A stretch of DNA of 64,000 nucleotides from Henricia sp. BOLD:AAB3569 (GCA_037783545.1 JBBELK010000308.1:2356001-2420000), one strand, 5' to 3'; numbered from the stretch's first letter, positions 22,301-30,817 are shown. The notes: generated by a model from the letters alone, not told the origin. A program made the numbers and translations.

Positions 22301-24792
22301 AATTAAAGGAGCGTGTCCAGGTCACATTTTTGAGCTCCCCATTTTTCCCATGGGTGTTGAGATTTTGATACCATATCATTCGTCATATTTTTCTCATTAC
22401 CATTCTGAAATTCCGCACTCTCAATCCGTATATTTTCAAGGATATCGTAAAAAAAACACCAATGTTTTGTGAACTAATTTATCTGGTTCCATATTGCAGT
22501 GATCACACCACCTTTTTGCTTCCACATCCAAATTGTAGATTGCAAATTTCCCATTTTCGTCCCATGGATAGTATTTTGGGGAGGAGGTATTTTATATGAT
22601 TGTTAATTAGAACGAAATCAATTTTCTGGAGGAAAAAAAACCTGGACAAACTTTTTATTTCTCTGCAGGAGCAATGCTGCGGTGTGGAATCGTCCACCGA
22701 CTGGCATGAATACGGCAGCTTCGACGAAGCAGACTCGCCCGACAGCTGTTGTAAGGAGATCACTAAAGGGTGTGGCATTACCATGGGTGAAACGTGGGAA
22801 AAGGTTGGTCGCTAGAGCGGGTGTAACCTTGCAGCATGCAGCAGGGATGCCAGTCTTCTGGCTATAGCTGGAATTCCGGCTTTTCCTTATTTTGAAAAAA
22901 AAACTCTGGCAAAGCCTTTTTTCCAGGCCCAAAAAGTAAACGGCCGGGAATATAAGGAGAATATATTTTCAACTCTTTCAATCCAGAAAAACAGGGAAAA
23001 TTTTCTCACTGATCAACGATGTCCCGATATGCCATGTATGTACAGCTTATCTATGCACACGCACGTAGCACATTTTCCCAATGATTTGCACACATGCAGT
23101 ATGTCTGTACTGCTATCCCGGCCATAATCAGTCATGGCTAAAGTATCGCGAAACCAGACTATCGATCAGAAGTACACAGAGGGCGCTGTATCCATACAGC
23201 AGTGGTTAGATCACATACATACTGACATATCCATTGCATTGCACTCATACTGTCAATGTACATACTGTACAGTATACTGTGGTGGCGAGTTCATGTGCAC
23301 ACATACATGCAGTTATGATAGTGGATTTGTTTCCGGCCCTGAAGGTAAGAGCCACTGGCATCCCTGATGCAGGATTAGCTTGTGCTATCCAGTTTTTCAA
23401 GTTTTGTGCTATCCAGTGAAATGTTTGCTTTATAAATGTAATTATTATTAAATTTTTGATTCATTCTTTTCCAGAGCTGCGGACCTGCCATGATTGACAC
23501 AGTCAACAATAGTCTTTATCTGATTGGTGCTTTTTGTATTGGCTGCATTTTGCTACAGGTTGGTGCAATAAAAACACAACAGTCCCTGTGTGAAACACTA
23601 TACATGTAATATTTTAAGCACATACATTTTGTATCACAAAATGCGCTAGGTCCTATAAGCTTCATTTTTGTACCAATTGCAAGTCAATAACTTTATGTAT
23701 GACTGAGTAATCATTATTTGACTGAGGTGGGGTAAAAATGACAATTGTTCCATGTTAAAAGTTAGGAGTAGGGAAAAACACAACTTATTTTCGTATTTCC
23801 TTTTAAACAAACTCTTTGATAAACAGTTATTAAACAGTGTAAATAGGGATTCACCTTGTTATGTTGATAGCAATGGTAACAAACACCACATGAATTTATT
23901 TCTGTCCAAGATTGTAAGAAATTAACAACTAAAAGTGGTTTAAAAAAAAATGTGTGTGCACACATTGTTTTTTAACATTCACTCAACACAAAAACTCTGC
24001 ATGGATTTTCAAGGTTTTCTGAAGCATTGCTGCATCTATGTAGATGAATTTTGTGCAGGCTAGTTTACCAACATGCTTCTTTAGATATGTTATGCCCTTA
24101 TTGTAGAAATCTGTAAAAAAAATTAATCTTGCAAATGATCCATTGGGCCTTTCAAACAAAAACTGGAGGTTGGTCTTTCCACAGTAAAGGGGGCATTTTG
24201 GCAACACAGACCATATTTTCGAGGAAATACCTTTGTCTAGTCTCAAAATAAAAGAAATAAGTTTCAGTTGTTCTGAAGAGATAACTTAGGCCCAAAAAGG
24301 GTTACAAATAGTGTGACAACATGTCTTTCTAAAAACCCTGTGTACAAATTTCCAATATACGCTCGTAACCGGGACGGACACTTGTGTTACATTTTAGGCC
24401 GTCCCGGTTACGAGCGTATATTGGAAATTTGTACACAGGGTTTTCAGAAAGGCATGTTGTCACACTATTTTTAACCCTTTTTGGGGCCTAAGTTATCTCT
24501 TCAGAACAACTGAAACTTATTTCTTTCATTTTGAGACCAGACAAAGGTATTTTCTGGAAAATATGGTCTGTGTTGCCAAAATGCCGCCTTTACTGTGGAA
24601 AGACTCGGGTGAAGGTTATAAATGTCACTAATAATAACAAAATAATTTTTAAAAGATGAATAAAAACCCTTATTTTGTCTCTTTTTTTTACAGATTCTGC
24701 TTATCATTTTTATTCTGGCCTTGTACTACAGTCTTAAATTTGGCAGCGGCAAGAATAGGTGCTGTGGCACCAACTACTATGACATGGATTAG
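10281..24792 (+). CDS. tetraspanin, six coding exons, 255 residues
   Basis: Joining 10281-10343, 20586-20783, 21988-22176, 22669-22803, 23475-23558 and 24694-24792 gives one frame of 256 codons with all introns in phase 0. Features: a Cys-rich N-terminus (MCCCAIECIKC), TM1 about 12-38, small loop with a possible N-glycosylation site N40-G-S, TM2 about 52-78, TM3 about 88-112, large loop about 113-207, TM4 about 209-233 and a short tail ending YYDMD. The large loop has six cysteines: CCG at 153-155, PDSCC at 174-178, C185 and C197. The family organises membrane microdomains with integrins and other receptors. LIGCCAGIFENKCLL after TM2 is a family hallmark and recalls CD63-like members, but orthology cannot be set. 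Start: the only ATG before the first hydrophobic segment. The family call is firm. Confidence 0.93.
11490..11905. repeat. dispersed repeat with GTTTACACT-type ends
   Basis: It shares blocks with 15690-16350: GCGCAAAAGTCAC, GCAGGGTTCAACCC, AAAGGTGACTTAA and a palindromic CAGACCTGGGTCTGATCC. Both copies are bounded by GCGTTTACACT-like sequence, as expected for a non-autonomous DNA element. Confidence 0.5.
12048..12140. repeat. G-run and GGGT-rich tract
   Basis: About 23 nearly uninterrupted G residues followed by GGGTGG and GGGTAA repeats. It has many G-tracts of three or more and could form G-quadruplexes on the + strand. The short GGGTAA run is too small and irregular to be telomeric. Confidence 0.6.
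12862..13007. repeat. long imperfect hairpin
   Basis: The left arm (GGTCTGTGGCGTGCAGCGCG... to CTTCTGTCTC) pairs with the right arm (GAGACAGAAG... to GCACATTACAGACC) around a 12-base loop. Arms are about 65 bases with small bulges. It is probably a MITE remnant; an RNA copy would fold into a pre-miRNA-like stem. Confidence 0.6.
13431..13772 (-). mobile_element. complete tRNA-derived SINE with L2-like tail
   Basis: On the minus strand it starts GGGAGCGCGAGTCGTCTAG, with an A box (TCTAGTGGGTATG) and a B box (GGTTCAAGCCC). A body follows with CCCTGGGCAAGGCACTTAAT, then GCGCTATATAAGAATCC and an ATT-repeat tail. This is the standard head-body-tail layout of a SINE mobilised by an L2-type LINE. 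A partial relative lies at 20405-20510. Confidence 0.8.
14471..14937. mobile_element. foldback MITE family A, copy 1
   Basis: The ends are inverted repeats (GAGTCTTTCCTCAGTAAAG... and ...CTTTACTGTGGAAAGACTC) and most of each roughly 200 bp arm is also inverted, e.g. TTTTGAGACCAGACAAAG and its complement. The centre carries ACCAGGACGGCCTAAAATG. No ORF of interest. Related copies: 24173-24606, 38517-38783, 48209-48630, a fragment at 17120-17213 and an old copy at 6605-6960. Confidence 0.75.
15061..15300. repeat. half-copy of foldback family B
   Basis: It starts GGGTCATTCCTAAAAATATG and continues GGGTCCAAAAAGG with GATGCCCCAGTTAC, matching one arm of the element at 16668-17122. The other arm is not recognised nearby. 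Confidence 0.5.
15690..16350. repeat. dispersed repeat with GTTTACACT-type ends, second copy
   Basis: GCGTTTACACTACACCTCG near 15759 is answered by CGAGTGTAAACG near 16030, giving an inverted-end element of about 280 bp. Outside it the blocks AAAGGTGGAT and AACCCTGCAACTG repeat again, so several relatives sit side by side. Confidence 0.5.
16324..16600. repeat. 135 bp tandem duplication containing half a palindromic MITE
   Basis: The block starting GGTGGAAACCAGCAATTGTG occurs at about 16324 and again at about 16459. Each copy includes GGGGCCAATTTCATMAAGCT, the left end of the MITE at 4505-4750. The two copies are nearly identical, so the duplication is younger than the MITE insertion. Confidence 0.65.
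16668..17122. mobile_element. foldback MITE family B (455 bp)
   Basis: The left end GGGTAATTCCCAAAATTAGG is answered by CCTAATTTTGGGAATGACCC at the right end, with further pairing of GTGTCCAAAATG and CACACTTTTGGAC. The middle is AT-rich without an ORF. The same terminal motif appears alone at 11268-11285. Confidence 0.7.
17120..17213. repeat. fragment of foldback family A
   Basis: It holds the central GTCACACTATTTGTAACCC segment directly joined to the right end ATGCCCCCTTTACTGTGG. It is therefore an internally deleted piece abutting the family B element. Confidence 0.6.
17509..17556. repeat. C-rich low-complexity tract
   Basis: A nearly pure C run with CCT interruptions. It gives proline or glycine strings in translated frames that are not genes. 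Confidence 0.8.
18006..18471. mobile_element. TIR element with repeated CGAAG palindromes
   Basis: Possible ends are GACCCTGATGTGAACGCAC and the inverted GAGAACAGGGTC. The interior has many copies of CTTCGTTCGACGAAG-like palindromes and a second GTGAACGCACGC near 18392. Such repeated subterminal palindromes are often transposase-binding sites; the family is not identified. Confidence 0.5.
18690..18895. repeat. dispersed repeat shared with 29400-29535
   Basis: CCTGTTATAACAAGGTAATC and TCCTGATAATACAA occur in both places in the same order. These look like diverged copies of one interspersed repeat. Confidence 0.5.
18936..19540. mobile_element. TTAA-type element interrupted by a nested MITE
   Basis: The left end TTAAAGGCCCATTGTATC is the inverse of the right end seen in the sister copy at 23855-24170 (GATCCATTGGGCCTTT). 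The shared interior includes GTTGATAGCAATGGTAACAA. Here the AGATATGTTA segment is split by the insertion at 19251-19482. The order of events is clear: outer element first, MITE second. Confidence 0.6.
19251..19482. mobile_element. nested foldback MITE family C
   Basis: Inverted ends GGGTCTTTCTATAAATTAGG and ATAATTTATAGAAAGACCC, with the inner GGTGTCCCCCGTTAC answered by GTAACGGGGGACACC. TACA at both flanks may be the target duplication. It lies inside the older TTAA-type element. Confidence 0.75.
20190..20512 (-). repeat. SINE fragments including a tRNA-like head
   Basis: On the minus strand 20512-20405 reads as a tRNA-like head (GTGGTCTAGTGGGTATG, then GGTTGTGGGTTCAAGCCCC) followed by CTGGGCAAGACAC. 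At 20190-20265 lies a separate SINE body module, ACCCATTTACTCCTTGGTGG with GTGCCTTGCTCAAGGGC. The same module recurs near 45922. The 122-codon + strand frame over this region is a by-product. Confidence 0.65.
20586..20783 (+). CDS. tetraspanin exon 2 (residues 22-87)
   Basis: The acceptor ..GCATAACAG precedes CTG at 20586; the donor GTAAGTG follows 20783. It encodes the rest of TM1, the small extracellular loop (NGS at 40-42), all of TM2, and the GCC (73-75) and ENKC (80-83) residues at the TM2 inner end that are typical of tetraspanins. Confidence 0.92.
21047..21296. mobile_element. small inverted-repeat element in tetraspanin intron 2
   Basis: ACATACCTGCCAACTAGTC at the left is answered by ATGTTGGCAGGTATGG at the right. 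There is no convincing ORF; the frame that crosses it continues into unrelated sequence. Confidence 0.5.
21988..22176 (+). CDS. tetraspanin exon 3 (residues 88-150)
   Basis: The acceptor TTTCATTGTGCAG and donor GTAAGTG bound 63 codons. It encodes TM3 (FYFFVVFCICLEVSVAIIAF) and the first, helical part of the large extracellular loop, rich in charged residues up to KLQQE. Confidence 0.92.
22307..22655. mobile_element. TTAA-type MITE abutting tetraspanin exon 4, copy 1
   Basis: TTAA (22303-22306) is followed by AGGAGCGTGTCCAGGTCAC; the far end is CCTGGACAAACTTTT, just before the CTGCAG acceptor of exon 4. The copy at 27422-27712 has both ends flanked by TTAA. The right TTAA is not preserved here, so this end has eroded into the polypyrimidine tract. 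Confidence 0.65.
22669..22803 (+). CDS. tetraspanin exon 4 (CCG exon, residues 151-195)
   Basis: The acceptor TTTATTTCTCTGCAG precedes GAG at 22669; the donor is the weaker GTTGGT at 22804. It begins EQCCGVES and contains PDSCCKE and a further GC, the disulphide core of the large loop. A TTAA-type MITE (22307 to about 22655) ends only a few bases before the acceptor tract. Confidence 0.93.
23475..23558 (+). CDS. tetraspanin exon 5 (residues 196-223)
   Basis: The acceptor TCATTCTTTTCCAG and donor GTTGGTGC bound 28 codons. It starts SCGPAMIDTVNN, giving the last large-loop cysteine (C197), and continues into the first half of TM4. GTTGGT is used as donor here and in exon 4. Confidence 0.9.
23855..24170. 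repeat. second copy of the 18936 element
   Basis: It shares GTTGATAGCAATGGTAACAA, GGATTTTCAAGGTTTTCTGA and GGCTAGTTTACCAACAT with the 18936 copy and ends GATCCATTGGGCCTTT. It lacks the nested family C insertion. It lies in tetraspanin intron 5. Confidence 0.6.
24173..24606. mobile_element. foldback MITE family A, copy 2
   Basis: A near-perfect palindrome of about 434 bp: GTCTTTCCACAGTAAAGGGG at the left, its complement at the right. The centre reads TATACGCTCGTAACCGGGAC and its inverse around ACACTTGTGTTACATTTTAG. It lies between tetraspanin exons 5 and 6, so the pre-mRNA would contain a long hairpin. Confidence 0.8.
24694..24792 (+). CDS. tetraspanin exon 6 (residues 224-255 and stop)
   Basis: The acceptor CTCTTTTTTTTACAG precedes ATT at 24694; TAG is at 24790-24792. 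It encodes the end of TM4 and a 20-residue cytosolic tail with CC at 246-247. The last codons (GACATGGATTAGATGGACC) belong to a degenerate tandem repeat that continues into the 3' flank, so the tail may have been shaped by that repeat. The poly(A) site is not certain; AATAAA occurs near 25643 within the flank. Confidence 0.88.
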   Translation: MLLIIFILALYYSLKFGSGKNRCCGTNYYDMD

Positions 24793-25320
24793 ATGGACCA
24801 ATAGCATCGTGAGTCGAGCTGAGTGGGTGGGGCTTCGTATTCAAATAAGGTATTCAGGGTACTGGTGCAGCCTGTGATAGACTGCCACCCAATAGTGGGT
24901 GGGGCTTTGTATTCAAATGAGTGCTGCAGCTTGAACTCTTGCTGTACAACATGGATTAGATGGACCAATAGCATCGTGAGCTAAACTCTGTGGGTGGGGC
25001 ATCAAATTCAAATGAGGTATTCAGGGTGGGTATGCAGCAGCACCAACTGTCATGACATTTAGATGAGCCAATGATAGAGACTGCCTTCCAGTAGTATCAT
25101 AAGTGGGCGGGGCTTCATATTCAAATGAGGTACTTTGTTTAAAATATAATATAGGTGCTGCAACAACATCTGCTGTGACATTTATATGAGCCAGTGATGG
25201 ACTTACCCATGGGTGCTGCACTACAATGACATTTATTTAGATGAACCAGTGATGGACTGCCATCCAATAGTAAAATAAGTGGGTGGGTCTTCATATTCAA
25301 ATGAGGTATTAAGATGCAAA
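24775..25320. repeat. degenerate tandem repeat overlapping the tetraspanin stop codon
   Basis: Units of roughly 100-180 bp contain a GACATGGATTAGATGGACC-like block, CCAATAG, GTGGGTGGGGCTTC and a TATTCAAATGAGGTATT block. Copies of the first block are at about 24780, 24948, 25052, 25168 and 25228. The first copy supplies the last codons and TAG of the tetraspanin, so the array either arose by duplication of the gene end or the gene end was captured from it. Confidence 0.65.
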
Positions 25321-25439
25321 TTATTTTTTCAGTAATTGATTTAGCTTGCGTCGGGGAGAATGAAAGTTAATTAGGGTTTGTTTTGCCCTTACCTGATGTA
25401 TATTAGCACTGTATACCCAGTGCCTTCCCGAGACACTAT

Positions 25440-25760
25440 GAAAAACTTCATAGCATGCTTGGGTGGGATTCGAACCCACGACTTCCTGTAAACAAGGCAG
25501 ACGTCTTTTTTTTAGTTGCTAGGATCCATTCTACTTCCGTAAGTCGCCTCCAAACCGAATATTCAAAAAGTTGGGTCCAGCACTATTTTTTCTACTAATT
25601 ATAGTTAACAATACAATAGCCACGTTGCAAATTTAAGAAATAAATTTAAGGTTCAAAGAATCCAGAAATGTCCAGGCAAAATTAGCTTTAACTCTCATCC
25701 AAAGTTTGGTTGTTTAATTTCAATGGTGATTAGGCACCATAGCTCATATTGCGTTGTGCC
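25440..25760. repeat. fragments of tRNA-like elements
   Basis: 25458-25490 is a T-arm in inverse orientation (GGGATTCGAACCCACG), related to the array at 49.7-50.8 kb. 25692-25745 carries CTCTCATCCAAAGTTTGG and ATTTCAATGGTGATTAGG, the head segment found at the border of both large tRNA-like arrays. Confidence 0.6.
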
Positions 25761-25961
25761 ACATAAGTAAATGCTTTATTATGGTAATGAGTGGGCGGAG
25801 CCAGAATTGAACTGCATATTCATGAACTTGAAGAGCTGGATAGGCATGGCCCGCCTTATGTACTACCAAGCGTCCTGATTGGCCCAGAGTGGCGACAAGA
25901 TTTCTGTCGGTGCTTCCACAGCGAAATGGGGCAGATTTCAACAGGGCCTCGGTATGCAAGA

Positions 25962-27050
25962 GGATGCATCCCCTCCCCCACTGCATCTCTTTGTAGAGTA
26001 GGGGGATAGTGCGTTAAAGAGGCACTGTTGCAAGAGGATGCATCCCCTCCCCCACTGCATCTCTTTGTAGAGTAGGGGGATAGTGCGTTCAAGAGGCACT
26101 GTTGCAAGAGGATGCATCCCCTCCCCCACTGCATCTCTTTGTAGAGTAGGGGGATAGTGCGTTAAAGAGGCACTGTTGCAAGAGGATGCATCCTCCCCCC
26201 ACTGCATCTCTTTGTAGAGTAGGGGGATAGTGCGTTAAAGAGGCACTGTTGCAAGAGGATGCATCCTCCCCCCACTGCATCTCTTTGTAGAGTAGGGGGG
26301 TAGTGCGTTAAAGAGGCACTGTTGCAAGAGGATGCATCCCTCCCCCACTGCATCTCTTTGTAGAGTATGGGAGTGCGTTAAAGAGGCACTGTTGCAAGAG
26401 GATGCCCCCCTCCCCCCTCCAACTGCATCTCTTTGTAGAGTAGGGGGATAGTGCGTTAAAGAGGCACTGTTGCAAGAGGATGCATCCCTCCCACTGCATC
26501 TCTTTGTAGAGTAGGGGGGTAGTGCGTTAAAGAGGCACTGTTGCAAGAGGATGCATCCCCCGACTGCATCTCTTTGTAGAGTAGGGGGATAGTGCGTTAA
26601 AGAGGCACTGTTGCAAGAGGATGCATCCCCCCACTGCATCTCTTTGTAGAGTAGGGGGATAGTGCGTTAAAGAGGCGCTGTTGCAAGAGGATGCATCCCT
26701 CCCACTGCATCTCTTTGTAGAGTAGGGGGGTAGTGCGTTAAAGAGGCACTGTTGCAAGAGGATGCATCCCCCGACTGCATCTCTTTGTAGAGTAGGGGGA
26801 TAGTGCGTTAAAGAGGCACTGTTGCAAGAGGATGCATCCCCCCACTGCATCTCTTTGTAGAGTAGGGGGATAGTGCGTTAAAGAGGCGCTGTTGCAAGAG
26901 GATGCATCCCTCCCACTGCATCTCTTTGTAGAGTAGGGGGATAGTGCGTTAAAGAGGCGCTGTTGCAAGAGGATGCATCCCTCCCACTGCATCTCTTTGT
27001 AGAGTAGGGGGATAGTGCGTTAAAGAGGCACTGTTGCAAGAGGATGGGCC
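25962..27050. repeat. 70-73 bp minisatellite, about 15 copies
   Basis: The unit contains AAGAGGCACTGTTGCAAGAG, GATGCATCC, a variable CCCTCCCCC run, ACTGCATCTCTTTGTAGAG and TAGGGGGATAGTGCG. Copies differ mainly in the length of the C run and by rare point changes, so the array was homogenised recently. Overlapping minus-strand frames (MQWG..., SLTHYPPTLQRD) are read-through of the repeat, not proteins. Confidence 0.9.
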
Positions 27051-27421
27051 CCTTATGCATGATAATTGACTAAAGGCTTGGTAGGTGGGTCTAAATTCAT
27101 ACCAACTTATGATTTTCTACAAAAATAATATTTTAACACCAGAACTTTCAAACTTATAAGTAATTTTTTAAGCACATACCTTTTGCTGAATATTTGTTTT
27201 CCAGAAGGATGCGACTAGGACACGTTTGTTTTGACAATTGTGGTACTTAAATACTGCCATTTGTACTACGTAATGTTTGTACACATTAGAGAGTATATGT
27301 ACATATTTTTACAACTCCACACTTGTAAATATCAAGCAACGTTATTTTTGACACTGTAAATATTATTTTTACCTTAGCACCTGGGTGATTTGTTTTTCTT
27401 TCTGTTTATTTCATTTGTTAA

Positions 27422-27712
27422 AGGAGCATGTCCAGATCACATTTTTGAGCCCCCTTTTTTCCCCATGGATGTCTGGATTTTGATACCATATATCATTTGT
27501 CATATTTTTCTCATTACCATTCTGAAAAAATCCGGTTACATAAAGCAGTACAGTGATTAGGCCTACACCAATCTTTTTGCTTCCACATCCAAATTGGAGA
27601 TTGCAAATTTCCTGTCTTCTTCCCATGGATAGTATTTTTTTGGAGGTATTTTATATGATTGTTAGGTTAGAACGAAATTCATTTTCTGGAAAAAAAATCT
27701 GGACACGCTTCG
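27422..27712. mobile_element. TTAA-type MITE, copy 2 (intact ends)
   Basis: TTAA flanks both sides (27418-27421, 27713-27716). The ends AGGAGCATGTCCAGATCAC and ATCTGGACACGCTTCG are inverted. The body shares GCTTCCACATCCAAATTG and CCCATGGATAGTATTTT with 22307-22655. The duplication fits Kolobok- or piggyBac-type insertion; the AGG start favours Kolobok. Confidence 0.7.
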
Positions 27713-28079
27713 TTAAATGTTAATCTTCAAGTTGACAATATGACTGCACGAGTAGTATAAATTTTCATTTACACCCATTTTTGTTCGTAAATGTTTTTTT
27801 TTGCACTGGTAAGCATTAGCATACTATTTATTAACCCCAACACTCCTCAATCCTCAAATCAATGTGATTTTACATACCGGTACACACTAGGGAGTTGGGG
27901 TTAAAGGCACAGGCTCGTCGGCAATGCGCGCCACGAAATACGCAGCTCCATGCCTTTGCGCTATTTGCTTTTTATGTGAAGGCCATTCTTGCGCGCTGCA
28001 GCTGGGAGCAAGTTCGGGCGGGCGACTATATAGTTAACAAGACCATTGTCGATACGGAGCATACAACTCTATGATACAG

Positions 28080-28338
28080 AGCAAACTCGGGCGGGAGACT
28101 ATAGTTAACCAGACTAACCTACTCCCGGGGCTTGGTTCCTCTAGTCAGACTAGCTAGTCAAACCACGCAGCCCGAACTTGCTCCTAGATGTTACCCGAAC
28201 TTGCTCCTAGATGTTACCCGAACTTGCTCCTAGATGTTACCCGAACGCTGCGTGGTTTGACTAGCTAGTCTGATTTGAGGAACCAAGCTCCGGGGGTAGG
28301 TTAGTCTAGTTAACTGTAGTCGCCCGCCCGAACTTGCT
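28080..28338. repeat. large hairpin whose loop is a tandem repeat
   Basis: The left arm (28080-28172) and right arm (28247-28338) pair over about 90 bp with few mismatches, e.g. TTTGACTAGCTAGTCTGA against its complement. The loop holds about three copies of a 22-23 bp unit, CCCGAACTTGCTCCTAGATG plus TTA. It may be the core of a larger MITE beginning near 27900. Confidence 0.7.
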
Positions 28339-30477
28339 CTGGGATGAAAGAATAATATTCAAGTTGCCACGTCAAATTTTCTGGCCAATCACAGCAGGCA
28401 GTGCTCGTCGGCCATTCAGAAAGCTGCATTGTTTGAGCCAATAAGAGCGTAGAAAAAGAGGATCAAATTTAATATGAGGTCTTATACGCCCTACTGAACT
28501 CGCTGTCCCCAATTTTCATCAATACGCAGCCTTGAATTGAATGCACTGTATGAAATAAAGACATTAATTAATCTACTCAGTACTTAATTAATTTAACATG
28601 TCTCTAAACTATCCATTACCTTTTTGTTAAGTATGTTTGCAAATTTTAGTTTTTAGTTTTAGTACATGTATAGGTTTACAAGTCTTAACAAATTAAGGCA
28701 TGTTTTCGCGACTATAATCAGAATCATGATTCTGACATAATTATTAATTCAACCAATGAACAACGTCGGTTGCCAACGATCAAAGCTGACCATTGGTTGA
28801 AACATGTTTCTGCTTGTGGCCGCGAAAACAGTCGTCCCCAATATTTTACGCTTTGACAATAAATGCTAGCTTACCCAATTTCTAAATAATGTATTATATA
28901 GCTTGAATAATCAGCCTTCACTTTTCCCCTAAAGAAACTACTGAAATCTCGTATTTCGAAGTTCCAGCTATATTTTTCCGTAACTATTGTGGTCTTTCAT
29001 AAATTTTTGTATATGAATTGTATCCCACGTATTATAGGTCAGTGTACATGTATTTACTTGCATAAATTACAAATAACCAGTTGCCGCGCCCGCATCGCGT
29101 GATTCGATAAAGCACCGACTTGACCAAGTCCACTCAGTTCTGCAGCTTGGTGTGTGTAAACAGATTCCATTAGGTTGCGCTGATGTCATCCCAGTGTCTC
29201 GCAGACCAAATTGCAGAGAGACTTCGGGAACTTAAATCATGATCTGAATTCAAATTGTGCGCAATTGTTAAATGGTAAATAGGCCTATGGATGTTAATAT
29301 TTGTGTAGAAGTGAAAGAAATAAATTAATTTTGTACAAAAAAACTCGCCGTATGCGTTTCGTTGTGTACATGTAATATAGGTGTGCCACTTTTTTACCCG
29401 TCGAACCTCGATAATAAGAGCACTGTTAATACAACATTCTGCTTATAACGAGGAAGGTTTTAGGTTCTCGCTATCCGTCGTTCCTGATAATACAATTAAG
29501 TTCCCTGTTATAACAAGGTAATCTGCAAAATCGCAAGGATATTTATGATCCTATGGCAATGCACGAAAAAGGTGCGCAAGAAGAATTGTTCGGACAAAAT
29601 GGCTGCGCACATGCTACAAGGCACTGCTGCAATTGCCAGTCTTTGTGAAGTTCGTATCCGCTTTTCAGTAGGTCATATTTCCTGTATGTTGTAAAACAAT
29701 AATGTCATTACTTTTCTTGGTTATACTTTAATAGGAACTTATGTCTCCAAACTCTATCATGCCGGGAAACGGAGATCAAATTGTTTTTTTTTTCTAGCCC
29801 AATTGTGGGCTTTGAAAAATGTCATGGAAGATGGCAATAGAGGACTCAAGTGACAACGTCAACCTTTGTGCGTTCCCAAGGTTACTGGGTCAACATTAAA
29901 ACCAATAAGCTGTTTCCCCGCGCTTTACCAATGGTGGTTTCAGATTACCAGCTAGTGTTTAGAGCCAGTTGCTCTGGCACCTGACGTGCGCTTTAGTAGT
30001 CTATTCTTCAGATGTAAAAATGCGAGATATTGTTCGTCCATAAATTTGTCAAAAACACCATCTGCAACTTATCAGTGGGACTTTAAACGTAGACGCCCTA
30101 CGTATCACATGACACCAATAATACGCACATTGTGGAATTCTGTGTATTGATTACTTCCCGAAGCGATATTGATAGCAAATTAACATACCACACCCAAGTC
30201 CTACTGTGCGAAATCCAAAAGGTTAAAGTCTAATTTGCCACAATATCACATCAGTGTGGGAAAAAAGGGGGAAACTTGTTTGTCGTACGTACTGGTTAAC
30301 TTTTTGGAGTCTATATACTTTTTTTCTTCTCTAATTGCAAATAGACCAAACACATTGTCAAGTTACAGGATGGAAAACTATTATATGCATATGTGATCGA
30401 GAATGTGTATTTTTAAAAGTTCAGTAACTCATCTACGTTGCGAGAAAACAATGAAATTTTTCCGATGCTTTCGAGCA
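28339..30477. other. intergenic stretch between tetraspanin and the TMEM179-like gene
   Basis: AATAAA occurs near 28555. The 29400-29535 block is a repeat shared with 18690-18895. No exon is recognised. Confidence 0.4.
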
Positions 30478-30640
30478 GGTCGAGTCCATCACAAGTCCTC
30501 ACAAGCCCTCGCAAGCCTTCACAAGTCCACCACAAGTCCCTCGGTCTTCATTCATATCACAAGCTATTCAAATGAACTCCAACAAAGGCATTATTTTATG
30601 TTGTGCGTGTTCATCCTTTGCTTCTTGTTATACTGGACTT
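30478..30640. repeat. repeat shared with 46839-46973
   Basis: AAGTCCACCACAAGTCCCT, CAAATGAACTCCAACAAAGG and CATCCTTTGCTTCT occur in the same order in both places. CACAAGTCCTC/CACAAGCCCTC units are locally repeated here. It is a dispersed element, not an exon. Confidence 0.6.
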
Positions 30641-30718
30641 GTGACCGTGCAAGAGAAATTGTAATAAAATACGTGTGCTAATCCCTATTAAAGGTACAAA
30701 GTCAAACGCCTGGGAGCA

Positions 30719-30817
30719 CCCATCTTCCTTTCGCAACGGTCTTTCCTGCACACGTTGTTCTTGGCAAACTAGGTACGTGTGCATGATTAGGAAAGACCGT
30801 TGCGAAAGGAAGATGGG
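30719..30817. repeat. perfect 29 bp inverted repeat with 41-base loop
   Basis: 30719-30747 (CCCATCTTCCTTTCGCAACG...) is exactly complementary to 30789-30817. Inside the loop GCACACGT and ACGTGTGC can extend the stem. It lies about 340 bp upstream of the TMEM179-like start codon. It could be a young MITE or a structured transcript. Confidence 0.8.

Noticed and set aside
26235-27060. Repetitive minus-strand ORFs (MQWG..., LQQCLFNAL)
   Set aside because: Pure read-through of the 73 bp minisatellite; frame changes with the length of the C run.
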